From contig JAHZAR010000006.1 of assembly GCA_019423835.1 (NCBI GenBank), forward strand, positions 1-42,254: a DNA stretch of 42,254 bases, written 5' to 3'. This stretch comes from Clostridiales bacterium. GTDB lineage: Bacteria; Bacillota; Clostridia; Lachnospirales; Lachnospiraceae. The first letter of the stretch is position 1, and the number at the start of each line of letters is the position of its first letter. Shown piece after piece: positions 10,232-18,703 of this stretch. The position numbers were made by a program, and so were the translations under genes. The notes beneath the pieces are model-generated. The model was given only the letters and a program-made list of their open reading frames with translations, made no database searches and was not told where the DNA came from.

Positions 10232-11263
10232 TTATTCACTCGGAACGGAAATACTCTGAACGGATTCCCATTTTATCCCCGCATCCGGCCTTTTATAGCC
10301 GGTGCTCCTGTCCACCGGACTTACATACTCCCCCTCCCCCAGAAATGCACTGAGGTTTCTGCAGCTTATCTCCACAATCCGGTCCAGTGTGTATTCCAGA
10401 TGGAATCCGCCTGACACATGGGGCGTAATCAGCACATTTTCGCAGTCCCACAGCGGGCTCTCAGGCGGCAGCGGCTCAGGCTCGGTCACATCCACACCCG
10501 CCCCGCAGAGATGTCCCTCCTTCAGCGCCTCAGCCAGAGCGTCCGTATCCACAGCCGTTCCCCTCCCCACATTGAGAAAAATGGCTCCTCTCTTGATACA
10601 GTGAAGCATTGTGCTGTCGAACAGCCCTCTGGTAGCCTCCGTGCCCGGAAGGCATGACGCCACAATGTCGGCCTTTTCAAGCTCCTGCCTTAACGAGTCC
10701 ATGGTGTAGAGCTCATCTACACAGTCCGGCTTTTCGTGTACCGTTCTGCGGATTCCCACAATGTGGCTTCCAAACGCTTTCATCCTCACGGCAAACTCCA
10801 TCCCAATATCCCCAAGACCCACAATCAGAACCCGGCTCCCGTAGATGGACCGTACCCTTCCCTCATCCTTCCACAAATGATGTCTCTGATTTTCCAGATA
10901 TTGGGGGAATTTTTTCAGAAGGCTCAGCACCATTCCTACCATGTGCTCTGAAATGGCAAGCCCGTATGCTCCCGTAGCATTCGTCAGAACCGTGCCTTCC
11001 GGCAGCACCCCTTCTTTCGTATACCCGTCTGTTCCGGCAGTGTTCAGCTGTACCCAGCCCAGATGCGGGTTTTCCCTCAGAAGCTCAGGCGGAAGATTGC
11101 CGATCACACCATCCACTGTCCCTATCAGCTCCCTGATTTTCTCCATGTCCCTCTCATAGAGAAGCTCCGCCCCTGCAGCAGCCTCTGCAAGTCTGATTTT
11201 ATGCCTCTCCTCCGCCGGCAGCGTCACTAAAATTCTTCTCTTCCTTCTCTCCTGCTCTCCCAT
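10232..11263 (-). CDS. D-2-hydroxyacid dehydrogenase family protein
   Basis: This 343-residue NAD-dependent oxidoreductase belongs to the D-isomer-specific 2-hydroxyacid dehydrogenase family. The Rossmann motif is GLGDIG (about 148-153). The catalytic Arg lies in NVGRGTAVD, the Glu in DVTEPEPLPPESPLW, and the His in ITPHVSGG, so the active-site set is complete. It should interconvert a 2-keto acid and its D-2-hydroxy acid. The specific substrate (glycerate, lactate, isocaproate or other) cannot be told. The ATG at 11263 has GGAGG about 13 bases upstream, which is rather far, so the start is less sure. It sits between apt and relA, which are adjacent in many Clostridia, and looks like an insertion into that conserved order. 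Confidence 0.88.
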   Translation of the reverse strand: MGEQERRKRRILVTLPAEERHKIRLAEAAAGAELLYERDMEKIRELIGTVDGVIGNLPPELLRENPHLGWVQLNTAGTDGYTKEGVLPEGTVLTNATGAYGLAISEHMVGMVLSLLKKFPQYLENQRHHLWKDEGRVRSIYGSRVLIVGLGDIGMEFAVRMKAFGSHIVGIRRTVHEKPDCVDELYTMDSLRQELEKADIVASCLPGTEATRGLFDSTMLHCIKRGAIFLNVGRGTAVDTDALAEALKEGHLCGAGVDVTEPEPLPPESPLWDCENVLITPHVSGGFHLEYTLDRIVEISCRNLSAFLGEGEYVSPVDRSTGYKRPDAGIKWESVQSISVPSE

Positions 11264-11370
11264 GATTCCACTGCTCCCTCCTTCTATATCCTGCTTTATC
11301 CCGTTTGTTTCTGTCTGTCACAGGCCTCAGGCCTGCCCCTCCGTTTTCTGACTTTTTCCTGCCTGACCGG

Positions 11371-11412
11371 AAAATGCCGGAATGCCGCATTCCTTTGGCA
11401 TTCCGGCATTTT
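11371..11412 (-). terminator. Terminator after apt
   Basis: There is a perfect 16-bp stem (arms 11371-11386 and 11397-11412) with a 10-base loop, starting four bases beyond the apt stop codon. The T run is short (TTTT). It separates the gtrA-yfhO-argH-apt group from the dehydrogenase and relA operon. Confidence 0.8.
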
Positions 11413-11416
11413 GTGC

Positions 11417-11941
11417 CTAGTTTCCCTCATACACAATCAGGGATTCCACCTGATATTTTTCCAGCTTCTTTCTCCCCTCAAGTCCTGCCAGCTCCATGAC
11501 AAAGCAGATCTTCACAACCTCTCCTCCAAGACTCTCGATGAGCTTGCAGATCGCCTCCATGGTTCCGCCTGTGGCAATCAGATCGTCGATGATGACAACC
11601 TTCTGGCCCGGCCTGATGGAATCCTCGTGCATCTCAATCTCCGCGCTGCCGTATTCCAGGTCATATGCCATGGAAACCGTCTTGCATGGCAGCTTTCCCT
11701 TCTTTCTCACCGGCACAAAGCCCTTGTGGGCAGCATAGGCCACCGGCACCCCAAAGATAAATCCCCTGGACTCCGGTCCCACTACCACGTCGTAGTCCAC
11801 ACCCTCCAGTGTCTTTAAAAGACCGTCCACAGCCAGATGAAGGCCGTCGGGATCCTGGAGAATCGTCGTAATATCCCTGAAAATAATCCCCGGCTCCGGG
11901 AAATCCGGAATGCTTCTGACATACTCTTCAAGTTTTTTCAT
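11417..11941 (-). CDS. apt: Adenine phosphoribosyltransferase
   Basis: This 174-residue purine salvage enzyme converts adenine plus PRPP to AMP. The PRPP-binding motif VVIIDDLIATGGT is clear (about 116-128), and the N-terminal PDFPEPGIIFRDIT and the flexible loop RKKGKLPCKTVSMAYDLEYG match the family. Length is normal. The ATG at 11941 has GGAGG about 9 bases upstream. The gene lies 81 bases after argH with no terminator between, so it is probably the last gene of that transcript. In many Clostridia apt sits directly before relA; here a terminator and a dehydrogenase gene come between them. Confidence 0.96.
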   Translation of the reverse strand: MKKLEEYVRSIPDFPEPGIIFRDITTILQDPDGLHLAVDGLLKTLEGVDYDVVVGPESRGFIFGVPVAYAAHKGFVPVRKKGKLPCKTVSMAYDLEYGSAEIEMHEDSIRPGQKVVIIDDLIATGGTMEAICKLIESLGGEVVKICFVMELAGLEGRKKLEKYQVESLIVYEGN

Positions 11942-12022
11942 AATCTGTTTCCTCCCTGTATCTCTTATTTTATATTACATCAACCGTTTTATCATTCCTC
12001 CTGGCAGAGCAGGAGCCTGCAT

Positions 12023-13432
12023 CTATGCCTGCTGCTTCGCTTTCTCCCTGCTGTCTTCCTGCACGCCAAGCCTTTGCCTGTACACGGCAATGGCCCTCCT
12101 CATGGCGTCCGGCCCCGGTGCTCCGGCCGTCACTCTTCTTTTTACGCAGGTCTCCATGCTGATGGCACTGTAGACATCCTCCTCAAACACAGGACTTATC
12201 TCCCTGTACACCTCCAGAGGCAGTTCATCCAGGGAACATCCTCTTTCCATGCATAAAAGCACCAGACGTCCGATTATCCCATGGGCATCCCGGAAGGGAA
12301 CTCCCCTGTTTACCAGATAGTCCGCCGCGTCTGTGGCATTGGTAAAGCCATTCTTTGCGCTCCGTTCCATCACATCTTTTCTGAATGACAGGGTGGAAAT
12401 CATGCCCGTAAACAGAGCCAGACTTCCCTTCACCGTATCAATGGCGTCGAAGGTCAGCTGCTTATCCTCCTGCATGTCCTTATTGTACGCAAGGGGAAGC
12501 CCCTTCATCGTTGTGAGAAGGCTCACCAGGGCACCGTACACACGCCCTGTTTTCCCGCGGATCAGCTCCGCGATATCAGGATTCTTCTTTTGGGGCATAA
12601 TGCTGCTTCCCGTGCTGTAGGAGTCGTCCAGCTCCACAAACCGGTACTCGTTTGTATTCCAGATAATGATTTCCTCGCAGAACCGGCTCAGATGCATGGA
12701 AATGAGGGACAGTGCACTTAACAGCTCAATAAGGTAGTCCCGGTCGGACACGGAATCCATGCTGTTCAGAGTTGCCCCATAAAAGCCCAGCAAAGAGGCC
12801 GTGTATTCCCGATCCAGAGGATAGGTCGTCCCTGCCAGTGCTCCTGCCCCGAGGGGACAGTAGTTCATCCTCTCCCGGACATCGTGAAGCCTGGACAGAT
12901 CCCGGAAAAACATCTCCACATAGGCCCCCAGATGGTGGGCCAGAGTGATCGGCTGCGCCTTCTGGAGATGAGTAAAGCCCGGCATATAAGTGTCCAGATG
13001 GTTCTCCATCATATCTACAAGCACTTTTATCAGCCCTCTTACAAGGCCCTCCAGCTCGTCAATCTCATCCCTGGTGTAGAGCTTCATATCGAGAGCCACC
13101 TGATCATTCCTGCTGCGCCCCGTATGGAGCCGCTTTCCTGCCTCTCCAATCCGCTCCGTCAGCTGACTCTCCACAAAGGAGTGGATATCCTCGTACTCCG
13201 GCGTGACAGCAAGGGTTCCCGTCTCCAGATCTCTCAAAATTCCCTGCAGCCCCTCTGTGATCGCTGCCCTGTCCTCTTCTGAGATAATTTCCTGACGGGC
13301 TAACATGGTCACATGGGCGATGCTTCCCTCAATGTCCTGACGGTACAATTTCTGATCAAAGGAAATGGATGCATTAAAGCTGTGCACCAGCTGGTTTTCT
13401 TCCTTCGTAAAACGGCCTCCCCATAATTTCAT
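12023..13432 (-). CDS. argH: Argininosuccinate lyase
   Basis: This 469-residue member of the fumarase/aspartase superfamily catalyses the last step of arginine synthesis, argininosuccinate to arginine and fumarate. The family starts at MKLWGGRFTKE, as here. HTGRSRNDQVALD and the signature loop GSSIMPQKKNPDIAEL with the catalytic Ser are intact. The ATG at 13432 has AAGGAG, and this site overlaps the stop codon region of yfhO 14 bases upstream, so translation of the two genes may be coupled. No argG is present nearby. Finding argH behind cell-envelope genes rather than with argG is unusual. Confidence 0.96.
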   Translation of the reverse strand: MKLWGGRFTKEENQLVHSFNASISFDQKLYRQDIEGSIAHVTMLARQEIISEEDRAAITEGLQGILRDLETGTLAVTPEYEDIHSFVESQLTERIGEAGKRLHTGRSRNDQVALDMKLYTRDEIDELEGLVRGLIKVLVDMMENHLDTYMPGFTHLQKAQPITLAHHLGAYVEMFFRDLSRLHDVRERMNYCPLGAGALAGTTYPLDREYTASLLGFYGATLNSMDSVSDRDYLIELLSALSLISMHLSRFCEEIIIWNTNEYRFVELDDSYSTGSSIMPQKKNPDIAELIRGKTGRVYGALVSLLTTMKGLPLAYNKDMQEDKQLTFDAIDTVKGSLALFTGMISTLSFRKDVMERSAKNGFTNATDAADYLVNRGVPFRDAHGIIGRLVLLCMERGCSLDELPLEVYREISPVFEEDVYSAISMETCVKRRVTAGAPGPDAMRRAIAVYRQRLGVQEDSREKAKQQA

Positions 13433-13446
13433 GGCAATTCTCTCCT

Positions 13447-16359
13447 TTATCCCTCGTCCTGCGCCTCTGCGCCATCCTTCCAATGTTTCTCTGTGTCTGC
13501 CTGGCCCTCTCTCTGCAAAGCGGCCGGCCGGTTTCCCTTTTCCTGCTGTTTCCCATACCTCTGACTCCTGGCGCGTCCGCTTCTCTTTCTGTCATGCATC
13601 TTCTTTCTCCCACGCTGCCTTCTGATACGGGAAACAGCGAAAGCGGCAGCCAGAACAGCCAGGGAGCAAAGGGAAACTGCAGCTCCCGTTTTAAGTCCCT
13701 GAGGCATATAGTGCATCTCAATCACATGGCTTCCCGGAGACAGCTCAATTCCCATAAACGCATTAAACAGCTTTCTGGCGCTTTTTTTCTCACCGTCCAC
13801 GGTTATACTCCACCCCTCATCATAGGGAATGGACATAAACAGGGTTCCTCCCGTCTCCGTTTCCACGCTTCCCTTCAGATGGCTGTCCTCCCAGACGGTA
13901 AGCTCAAAGGGGCTCTGGGCCAGCTTTCTGTAGACATGCTCCAGACCGGCCTCATTGTAACGGTACAGGCGGATTCCCAGATCCTCGCTTCCCTCCTCAT
14001 TCTGGAAGGTCAGCGTCTGTCCCCCGTCCACCATGCCCACTTCTATCAGATAGCCTCTGTTTAAATTGTCAAAGGTCTGCTCCTTTTCGCCTTTTTTCAG
14101 AGATACCTTTTTCACCTGCCTGTTGGAGACGTAAGCATAGTACTCTCCCGGCTCCTCCGGCGTGTAGATCAGACTGGGTCCGCTGCCAAGCCCATGGACC
14201 TCCTGAAGCACGTCCGGAGCGTCGAACAGGCCGCACAGAGAATTCTGAACGTCAGCAGGATTCACCATATCAAGCTGCCACTCATGCTCCATAATATCCG
14301 GAATCAGAAAGCCAAGCGGAAGCGTATACCGGTTGGCATACAGATACACGCCTCTGTAATCCTGGATATACTCTACCCGTGGATTTCTCTGTTCCTCCGG
14401 ATAAAACGCATATTTCACTGACAGAAGACAGTCCACCAGGGGCGTACTTCCGGTGATGCTGTAGGCATTGGTGGAGGCCTCACAGCCCATGTGCCTCATA
14501 AAATCCGTCACTTCCGCACTGGCCACGGAGGAAAACAGGGATGCGGAGGGAAAATGCATCCACGCACCGTCATTTTTTGTCCTCTGATCGGTCTTTTCAA
14601 TCCTGTAAAATCCCTCCTGCCCCTTAAGGCTGTCAGCCAGAGTCTCAACTGCCTCATTGTCCTCCGTGTAGGCAGTTCTGCTGGTAGTAGTGACGCTGGT
14701 GCAGGTCGTGTTGACTGCCGCCTCCACGCTGACTGTAAGGAGGGCCAGAAGCACAGTCAGAGCCTGCCTGCCCCCCTGCCTTTCACCATATCTCTCCCAG
14801 TGGCTCCTGCTGAGGAAAATCAGCCCGGTATAGATCGCCAGGAAAAAGAGTGCTCCGTAAAACACAGCGAAGTGGTAGGCCTCGTCCCCCTCCATAAATT
14901 TCTGGGCCAGGAGCACAAAGGACACAGCCCCCCAGAAGGCTGCAGACACACTTCTGGCAGAAATTCCTTCCAGATTCGTGTAGGCCCTGCAGCAGACTGT
15001 CAGCATCAGTGCAATGTAGATGAAAGACTGTCTTGCCGGAAGACTGTTGGGGTAGTGGAAGCCATGCCAGATAAAATTCAGCACATTGATGGAGAAGCTG
15101 GCAAGGAAAAACAGCAGAAGTGTGCAGTAAACTGCCTTTTCCCTGAGCGCTATTCTTCTGCAGGCCAGAAACAGAAGGAAAAACAGCAGCACTGCAACAC
15201 CGCAGTAGATATTCGGCCAGTGGTCAAGGCCGATTTCCACCTGAACATTCCCGATGTGACGGGCCAGCATGTCCAGGATGGAAAAATAGCTCTCCGCTGC
15301 TGTGGGAAAGCTCATCTCTCCTGAGGCAGTACTCTGCAGAGCACAGATTTCAGGCAGCAGCACAAAGGCTGCAAGCCCTCCCGCCAGCAGAGAACAGCCG
15401 GCAAACAGTCCGACGGTCTTTCCCCATCCGTCCCGGAAGCTGTCCCAGTCGAGTACTGCCAGGGCAATAAAATCGATCACCATGAAAATGCATATCATGA
15501 TGGAGATATAGTAGTTGGACAGGATGGAAAGGCCCAGAGCCACACAGTAGAGAAGTCCCTTTTTTTCGTGGACCAGCTTCTCAAGCCCCAGCAGGATCAC
15601 CGGAAACAGCGCAATGCAGTCCAGCCACATGATATTCCAGCTGTAGGCCGCCATATAGCCGGAGAGGGCATAAAAAATCCCGAAAAAACACGTTCCGAAG
15701 TCAGAGGTTCTGCAGTGCCTTCTCAGATACCAGGTAAAGGCAAGACCTGAAAGGCCGATCTTCAGCACAATAAAGCCCGTCATAAATTCGATGATGAACT
15801 CCCTGGGGCAGAAAAAGATCAGCCAGTTCAGCGGGCTTGCCAGATAGTAGGCATAAAGCGCCGCAAAATTAACTCCCAGTCCGATATCCCAGCTGTAGAG
15901 AAGGCTTCCCCCCTGTGACAGCTTGTGCTTAAACTCTGAAAAGAACGGAGCATACTGGTGGTACATATCCGTCCTCAGAAAGCTCTGATCGCCAAAAGGG
16001 AAGATACCCCGCTGAGCAAAAATAATGATCATAATGACCACAGGAATGAAAAAAGCAGCTGCATAGCAGTCCCTGGGCCTTAAAAGCCCACGGTGCTCCT
16101 CTCCCTGCTTCCTGCTTCTTTCCTGATACCATTCTCCGGCACCTGCGGCTGATTTTCGCTCCTCCCTCCGGCGCCCTGCCGGCCGCGTTCTCTCCCCTTC
16201 TCTGTCCGGCCCGTCAAGGCCGGCCGGGTGTGTCTTAGGCGGCAGGGCAGCCTGCTTGCCCTCCTCTTTCTGTTCCGGTTCTCTGACTGCCCCGGCTGCC
16301 ACCTGATTTAAAACTCTGTCAAACTCCCTGGAAATTCCGGCTGTCTCCTCTTCTCTCAT
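13447..16359 (-). CDS. YfhO-family polytopic membrane protein (GT-C-like glycosyltransferase)
   Basis: This large membrane protein of 970 residues belongs to the YfhO family (PF09586). A charged cytoplasmic N-terminus of about 100 residues, rich in Arg, Glu and Lys, precedes the first membrane helix (AAFFIPVVIMIIIFAQRG). The family block with DMYHQYAPFFSEFKHKL and YSWDIGLGVNFAALYAYYL follows, then roughly a dozen helices, an extracytoplasmic C-terminal domain of about 300 residues, a last helix and a basic tail. In Bacillus, YfhO adds sugars to teichoic acids outside the membrane using lipid-linked sugars. An envelope glycosylation role with the neighbouring GtrA flippase-like protein is therefore likely. 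The ATG at 16359 has GGAGG 4 bases upstream. It lies 17 bases after gtrA and 14 before argH. Confidence 0.85.
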   Translation of the reverse strand: MREEETAGISREFDRVLNQVAAGAVREPEQKEEGKQAALPPKTHPAGLDGPDREGERTRPAGRRREERKSAAGAGEWYQERSRKQGEEHRGLLRPRDCYAAAFFIPVVIMIIIFAQRGIFPFGDQSFLRTDMYHQYAPFFSEFKHKLSQGGSLLYSWDIGLGVNFAALYAYYLASPLNWLIFFCPREFIIEFMTGFIVLKIGLSGLAFTWYLRRHCRTSDFGTCFFGIFYALSGYMAAYSWNIMWLDCIALFPVILLGLEKLVHEKKGLLYCVALGLSILSNYYISIMICIFMVIDFIALAVLDWDSFRDGWGKTVGLFAGCSLLAGGLAAFVLLPEICALQSTASGEMSFPTAAESYFSILDMLARHIGNVQVEIGLDHWPNIYCGVAVLLFFLLFLACRRIALREKAVYCTLLLFFLASFSINVLNFIWHGFHYPNSLPARQSFIYIALMLTVCCRAYTNLEGISARSVSAAFWGAVSFVLLAQKFMEGDEAYHFAVFYGALFFLAIYTGLIFLSRSHWERYGERQGGRQALTVLLALLTVSVEAAVNTTCTSVTTTSRTAYTEDNEAVETLADSLKGQEGFYRIEKTDQRTKNDGAWMHFPSASLFSSVASAEVTDFMRHMGCEASTNAYSITGSTPLVDCLLSVKYAFYPEEQRNPRVEYIQDYRGVYLYANRYTLPLGFLIPDIMEHEWQLDMVNPADVQNSLCGLFDAPDVLQEVHGLGSGPSLIYTPEEPGEYYAYVSNRQVKKVSLKKGEKEQTFDNLNRGYLIEVGMVDGGQTLTFQNEEGSEDLGIRLYRYNEAGLEHVYRKLAQSPFELTVWEDSHLKGSVETETGGTLFMSIPYDEGWSITVDGEKKSARKLFNAFMGIELSPGSHVIEMHYMPQGLKTGAAVSLCSLAVLAAAFAVSRIRRQRGRKKMHDRKRSGRARSQRYGKQQEKGNRPAALQREGQADTEKHWKDGAEAQDEG

Positions 16360-16376
16360 AGAACCTCCAAATTTGC

Positions 16377-16811
16377 CTATCTCACTTCCGGCTTCTCTCT
16401 GAAAATGAACAGCTTGCTGAGCACATAATTCAAAACAAGAGATACCGCAGATACTGCGATCTTTCCAACCACATTCGGCCATTCCAGGCCGTTTACCATG
16501 ATCTCCATTCCGGCAATGGTGATGACTCCCGTAAAGAGCCTGCATGCCACAAAGGATACCAGTTCGCCGAACAGCTTTGCCGGGTGTAAGGTTTTGCTCT
16601 GAAACACATAAATCTTGTTAGTGACAAATGCGAACAGGACGGCTGCCACGAACGACATGGTCTGGGAAAAAATAACGGAGTATCCCATATAATAAAGGAT
16701 AAAATATCCCACCCAGTCCACCGCTGTCGTCAGCACGCCGAAAATAAAGTAGGATACCGTTTCCCGATTCACAAACTTTGACCACAAGGCTTCCCACAAT
16801 TTTCTTATCAT
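16377..16811 (-). CDS. GtrA family membrane protein
   Basis: This 144-residue protein has four predicted membrane helices: around residues 20-38 (YFIFGVLTTAVDWVGYF), 48-66, 82-105 and 112-130. It matches the GtrA/DPMS family (PF04138). Members are thought to move polyprenyl-phosphate-linked sugars across the membrane for envelope glycosylation. The basic NKIYVFQSKT segment between helices 2 and 3 is typical. The ATG at 16811 has AAGG close upstream. It is directly followed by yfhO, so the pair probably supplies and uses a lipid-linked sugar. No glycosyltransferase that would load the lipid carrier lies next to them. Confidence 0.88.
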   Translation of the reverse strand: MIRKLWEALWSKFVNRETVSYFIFGVLTTAVDWVGYFILYYMGYSVIFSQTMSFVAAVLFAFVTNKIYVFQSKTLHPAKLFGELVSFVACRLFTGVITIAGMEIMVNGLEWPNVVGKIAVSAVSLVLNYVLSKLFIFREKPEVR

Positions 16812-16900
16812 ATACCTTTTGCTTCCTCTGCTCTCTTTTTTCTATTCGTCTTATCTCTGTCTTCTCAGTCTGTATTTCCGGCGCCTGAACGCCGCTTTTT

Positions 16901-16929
16901 ATTGTAATGTTTTTTTCTGCAAAAAGCAA
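16901..16929 (-). promoter_or_regulatory. Candidate promoter of gtrA-yfhO-argH-apt
   Basis: On the minus strand TTGCTT (16929-16924), a 17-base spacer and TACAAT (16906-16901) precede gtrA by about 90 bases. The -35 overlaps the downstream end of the upstream gene's terminator. Confidence 0.45.
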
Positions 16930-16965
16930 GGACGGGAGCCTGTTTTCTCACATGTTCCCGCCCTT
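16928..16965 (-). terminator. Terminator after the aminotransferase gene
   Basis: Arms 16928-16937 and 16956-16965 form a 10-bp stem, with one G-U pair on the minus strand. T-rich sequence (GCTTTTTGC) follows. It lies about 115 bases beyond the aminotransferase stop codon. Confidence 0.6.
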
Positions 16966-17080
16966 TTATTTTTACGCCTTTCAAACGGATAAGTACACGA
17001 GTACCCTCCTGTGCCGGCTCAGGCTATACTGCCTTTCACATCTGCGCTCCGGCAGAGATTCAGCCGGATTTTTGCCTGGA

Positions 17081-18367
17081 CTAATTTTCGCTTAACAGCT
17101 TCTCCACGCTCACCAGCTTTACGCACAGTGTGAAGAGCTCTGTTGCTGTGATCAGATCCTGAAGCGGCGGATAGGAGGGAGCAATACGGATATTGCTGTC
17201 CTTTGGATCCTTTCCGTATGGATAGGTAGCGCCTGCATCTGTCATAACCACGCCTGCCTTTTTGCACTTGGCCACAATCGCCTTTGCGCAGCCCTCTAAG
17301 GAATCAAAGCAGATAAAGTATCCTCCCCTCGGCTTTGTCCAGCTTCCGATCTCCAGACCGCCCAGTTCCCGATCTAAAATCTCCTCAACAGCCTCAAACT
17401 TCGGGCGGAGAATGTCTGCATGCTTTTTCATGTGCTCTATCATCCCGTGAATATCCTTAAAGAAGCGCACATGGCGCAGCTGATTGACCTTGTCGTGTCC
17501 GATAGTCTGAATTCTTAACTGCTTTTTGATGTCCTCCAGGTTATTCTGGGATGTGGCTAAAGCCGCAATTCCGGAGCCCGGGAAGCTGATCTTGGAAGTA
17601 GATGCAAACTTGTAAACCAGATCCGGGTTTCCGGCTCTCTTGCACTCTGCCAGAATCTCCGTCACCTGATCCTGCCTGTCCTCATATAAATGGTGAATTC
17701 CATATGCATTGTCCCAGAAAATTCTGAAATCCTTTGCAGCCGGCTTTAATCTCGCCAGGCGGCGCACCGTCTGATCCGAGTAGGAGACTCCGCTGGGATT
17801 GGAATACTTGGGAACGCACCAGATTCCCTTGATTGCCTCATCCTTTGCTACCAGATCCTCCACCATGTCCATGTCAGGGCCATCCTCTGTCATCGGCACA
17901 TTGATCATCTCAATACCAAAATATTCTGTAATGGCAAAGTGTCTGTCATAACCGGGAACGGGACAGAGGAATTTTACCTTATCCAGCTTGCACCACGGAG
18001 TATTTCCCATAATTCCATGTGTCATGGCACGGGAAATCGTATCATACATTACATTTAAGCTGGAGTTTCCATAGATAATCAGATTAGATGCCGGCACCTC
18101 GATCATATCTCCGATCAGTTCCTTCGCCTCGCTGATTCCATCCAGCACACCGTAATTGCGGCAGTCTGTACCGTCATCACAGGTGAGGTCGGTGGAGCTG
18201 TTCAGCACATCCATCATGCCCATGGAAAGGTCTAACTGCTCTGCAGACGGCTTACCGCGGGACATATCAAGCTTTAACCCCTTTGCCTGGAATGCGCGGT
18301 ACTGTGCATTCAGCTCATGGCTGAGGGCAACTAATTCTTCCTTTGTGAGTTCGCTGTAAGGCTTCAT
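17081..18367 (-). CDS. PLP-dependent aminotransferase (MocR-type aspartate aminotransferase)
   Basis: This 428-residue fold-type I PLP enzyme fits the Aminotran_MocR family (PF12897), sometimes called type Ic aspartate aminotransferase. Visible blocks are the N-terminal LDMSRGKPSAEQLDLS, YGNSSLNVMYDT, CPVPGYDRHF, PKYSNPSGVSYS, FWDNAYGIHHLY and the PLP lysine region ASTSKISFPGSG. A late Arg in NIRIAPSYPP should bind the substrate carboxylate. The likely reaction is transamination between aspartate and 2-oxoglutarate, although the substrate is inferred. There is no DNA-binding domain, so it is an enzyme and not a regulator. The ATG at 18367 has AGGAGG 10 bases upstream. It is monocistronic, with its own promoter and terminator. 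Confidence 0.9.
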   Translation of the reverse strand: MKPYSELTKEELVALSHELNAQYRAFQAKGLKLDMSRGKPSAEQLDLSMGMMDVLNSSTDLTCDDGTDCRNYGVLDGISEAKELIGDMIEVPASNLIIYGNSSLNVMYDTISRAMTHGIMGNTPWCKLDKVKFLCPVPGYDRHFAITEYFGIEMINVPMTEDGPDMDMVEDLVAKDEAIKGIWCVPKYSNPSGVSYSDQTVRRLARLKPAAKDFRIFWDNAYGIHHLYEDRQDQVTEILAECKRAGNPDLVYKFASTSKISFPGSGIAALATSQNNLEDIKKQLRIQTIGHDKVNQLRHVRFFKDIHGMIEHMKKHADILRPKFEAVEEILDRELGGLEIGSWTKPRGGYFICFDSLEGCAKAIVAKCKKAGVVMTDAGATYPYGKDPKDSNIRIAPSYPPLQDLITATELFTLCVKLVSVEKLLSEN

Positions 18368-18437
18368 TCCCTCTAAATCCTCCTTGTCATCAGGCTCTCT
18401 CGGCCATTTTATTCTAAAATCTCAGTCTTTCTTATCT

Positions 18438-18466
18438 ATCATATCAAAACACAGTTTTGTTGACAA
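18438..18466 (-). promoter_or_regulatory. Promoter of the aminotransferase gene
   Basis: On the minus strand TTGTCA (18466-18461) and TATGAT (18443-18438) are separated by 17 bases. The -10 ends 70 bases before the start codon. Confidence 0.75.
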
Positions 18467-18532
18467 GATATTTTTTATTCGTCCCCTTTACTTTTCCCTT
18501 CTCCTTTGCTCCTGTCTTTATGGCTTTTTACG

Positions 18533-18561
18533 TTGCACAGCTCTCCTATCAATGGTATAAT
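18533..18561 (+). promoter_or_regulatory. Promoter of yacP
   Basis: TTGCAC (18533-18538) and a perfect TATAAT (18556-18561) are 17 bases apart. The leader to the yacP start codon is about 135 bases and contains the hairpin at 18660-18698. Confidence 0.8.
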
Positions 18562-18659
18562 GACCCGAAGCGGACCCTGTACCAGCGCGTACTTATCAGC
18601 CTCTGCTGCTGAAGTCCTGGCTCTGCGTTCCGCCGGAGACTCCGTATCCGAAGGATATC

Positions 18660-18698
18660 GGGCCTCCCCTTATTCCATAGACTAGAGAAAAGAGGCCT
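18660..18698 (+). promoter_or_regulatory. Hairpin covering the yacP ribosome binding site
   Basis: GGCCTC at 18661-18666 is complementary to GAGGCC at 18692-18697, and a flanking G-U pair can extend the stem. The GAGG in the second arm is the only ribosome binding sequence for the ATG at 18704, at 8 bases. The fold would mask it and could control translation. A second small stem (CCGTATCC with GGATATCGG) lies just upstream. Confidence 0.4.
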
Positions 18699-18703
18699 GC
18701 GCA

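Noticed and set aside
13447..16545. Longer YfhO frame starting at 16545, inside gtrA
   Set aside because: The extra 62 codons overlap gtrA in another frame, and GGAGG marks the ATG at 16359.
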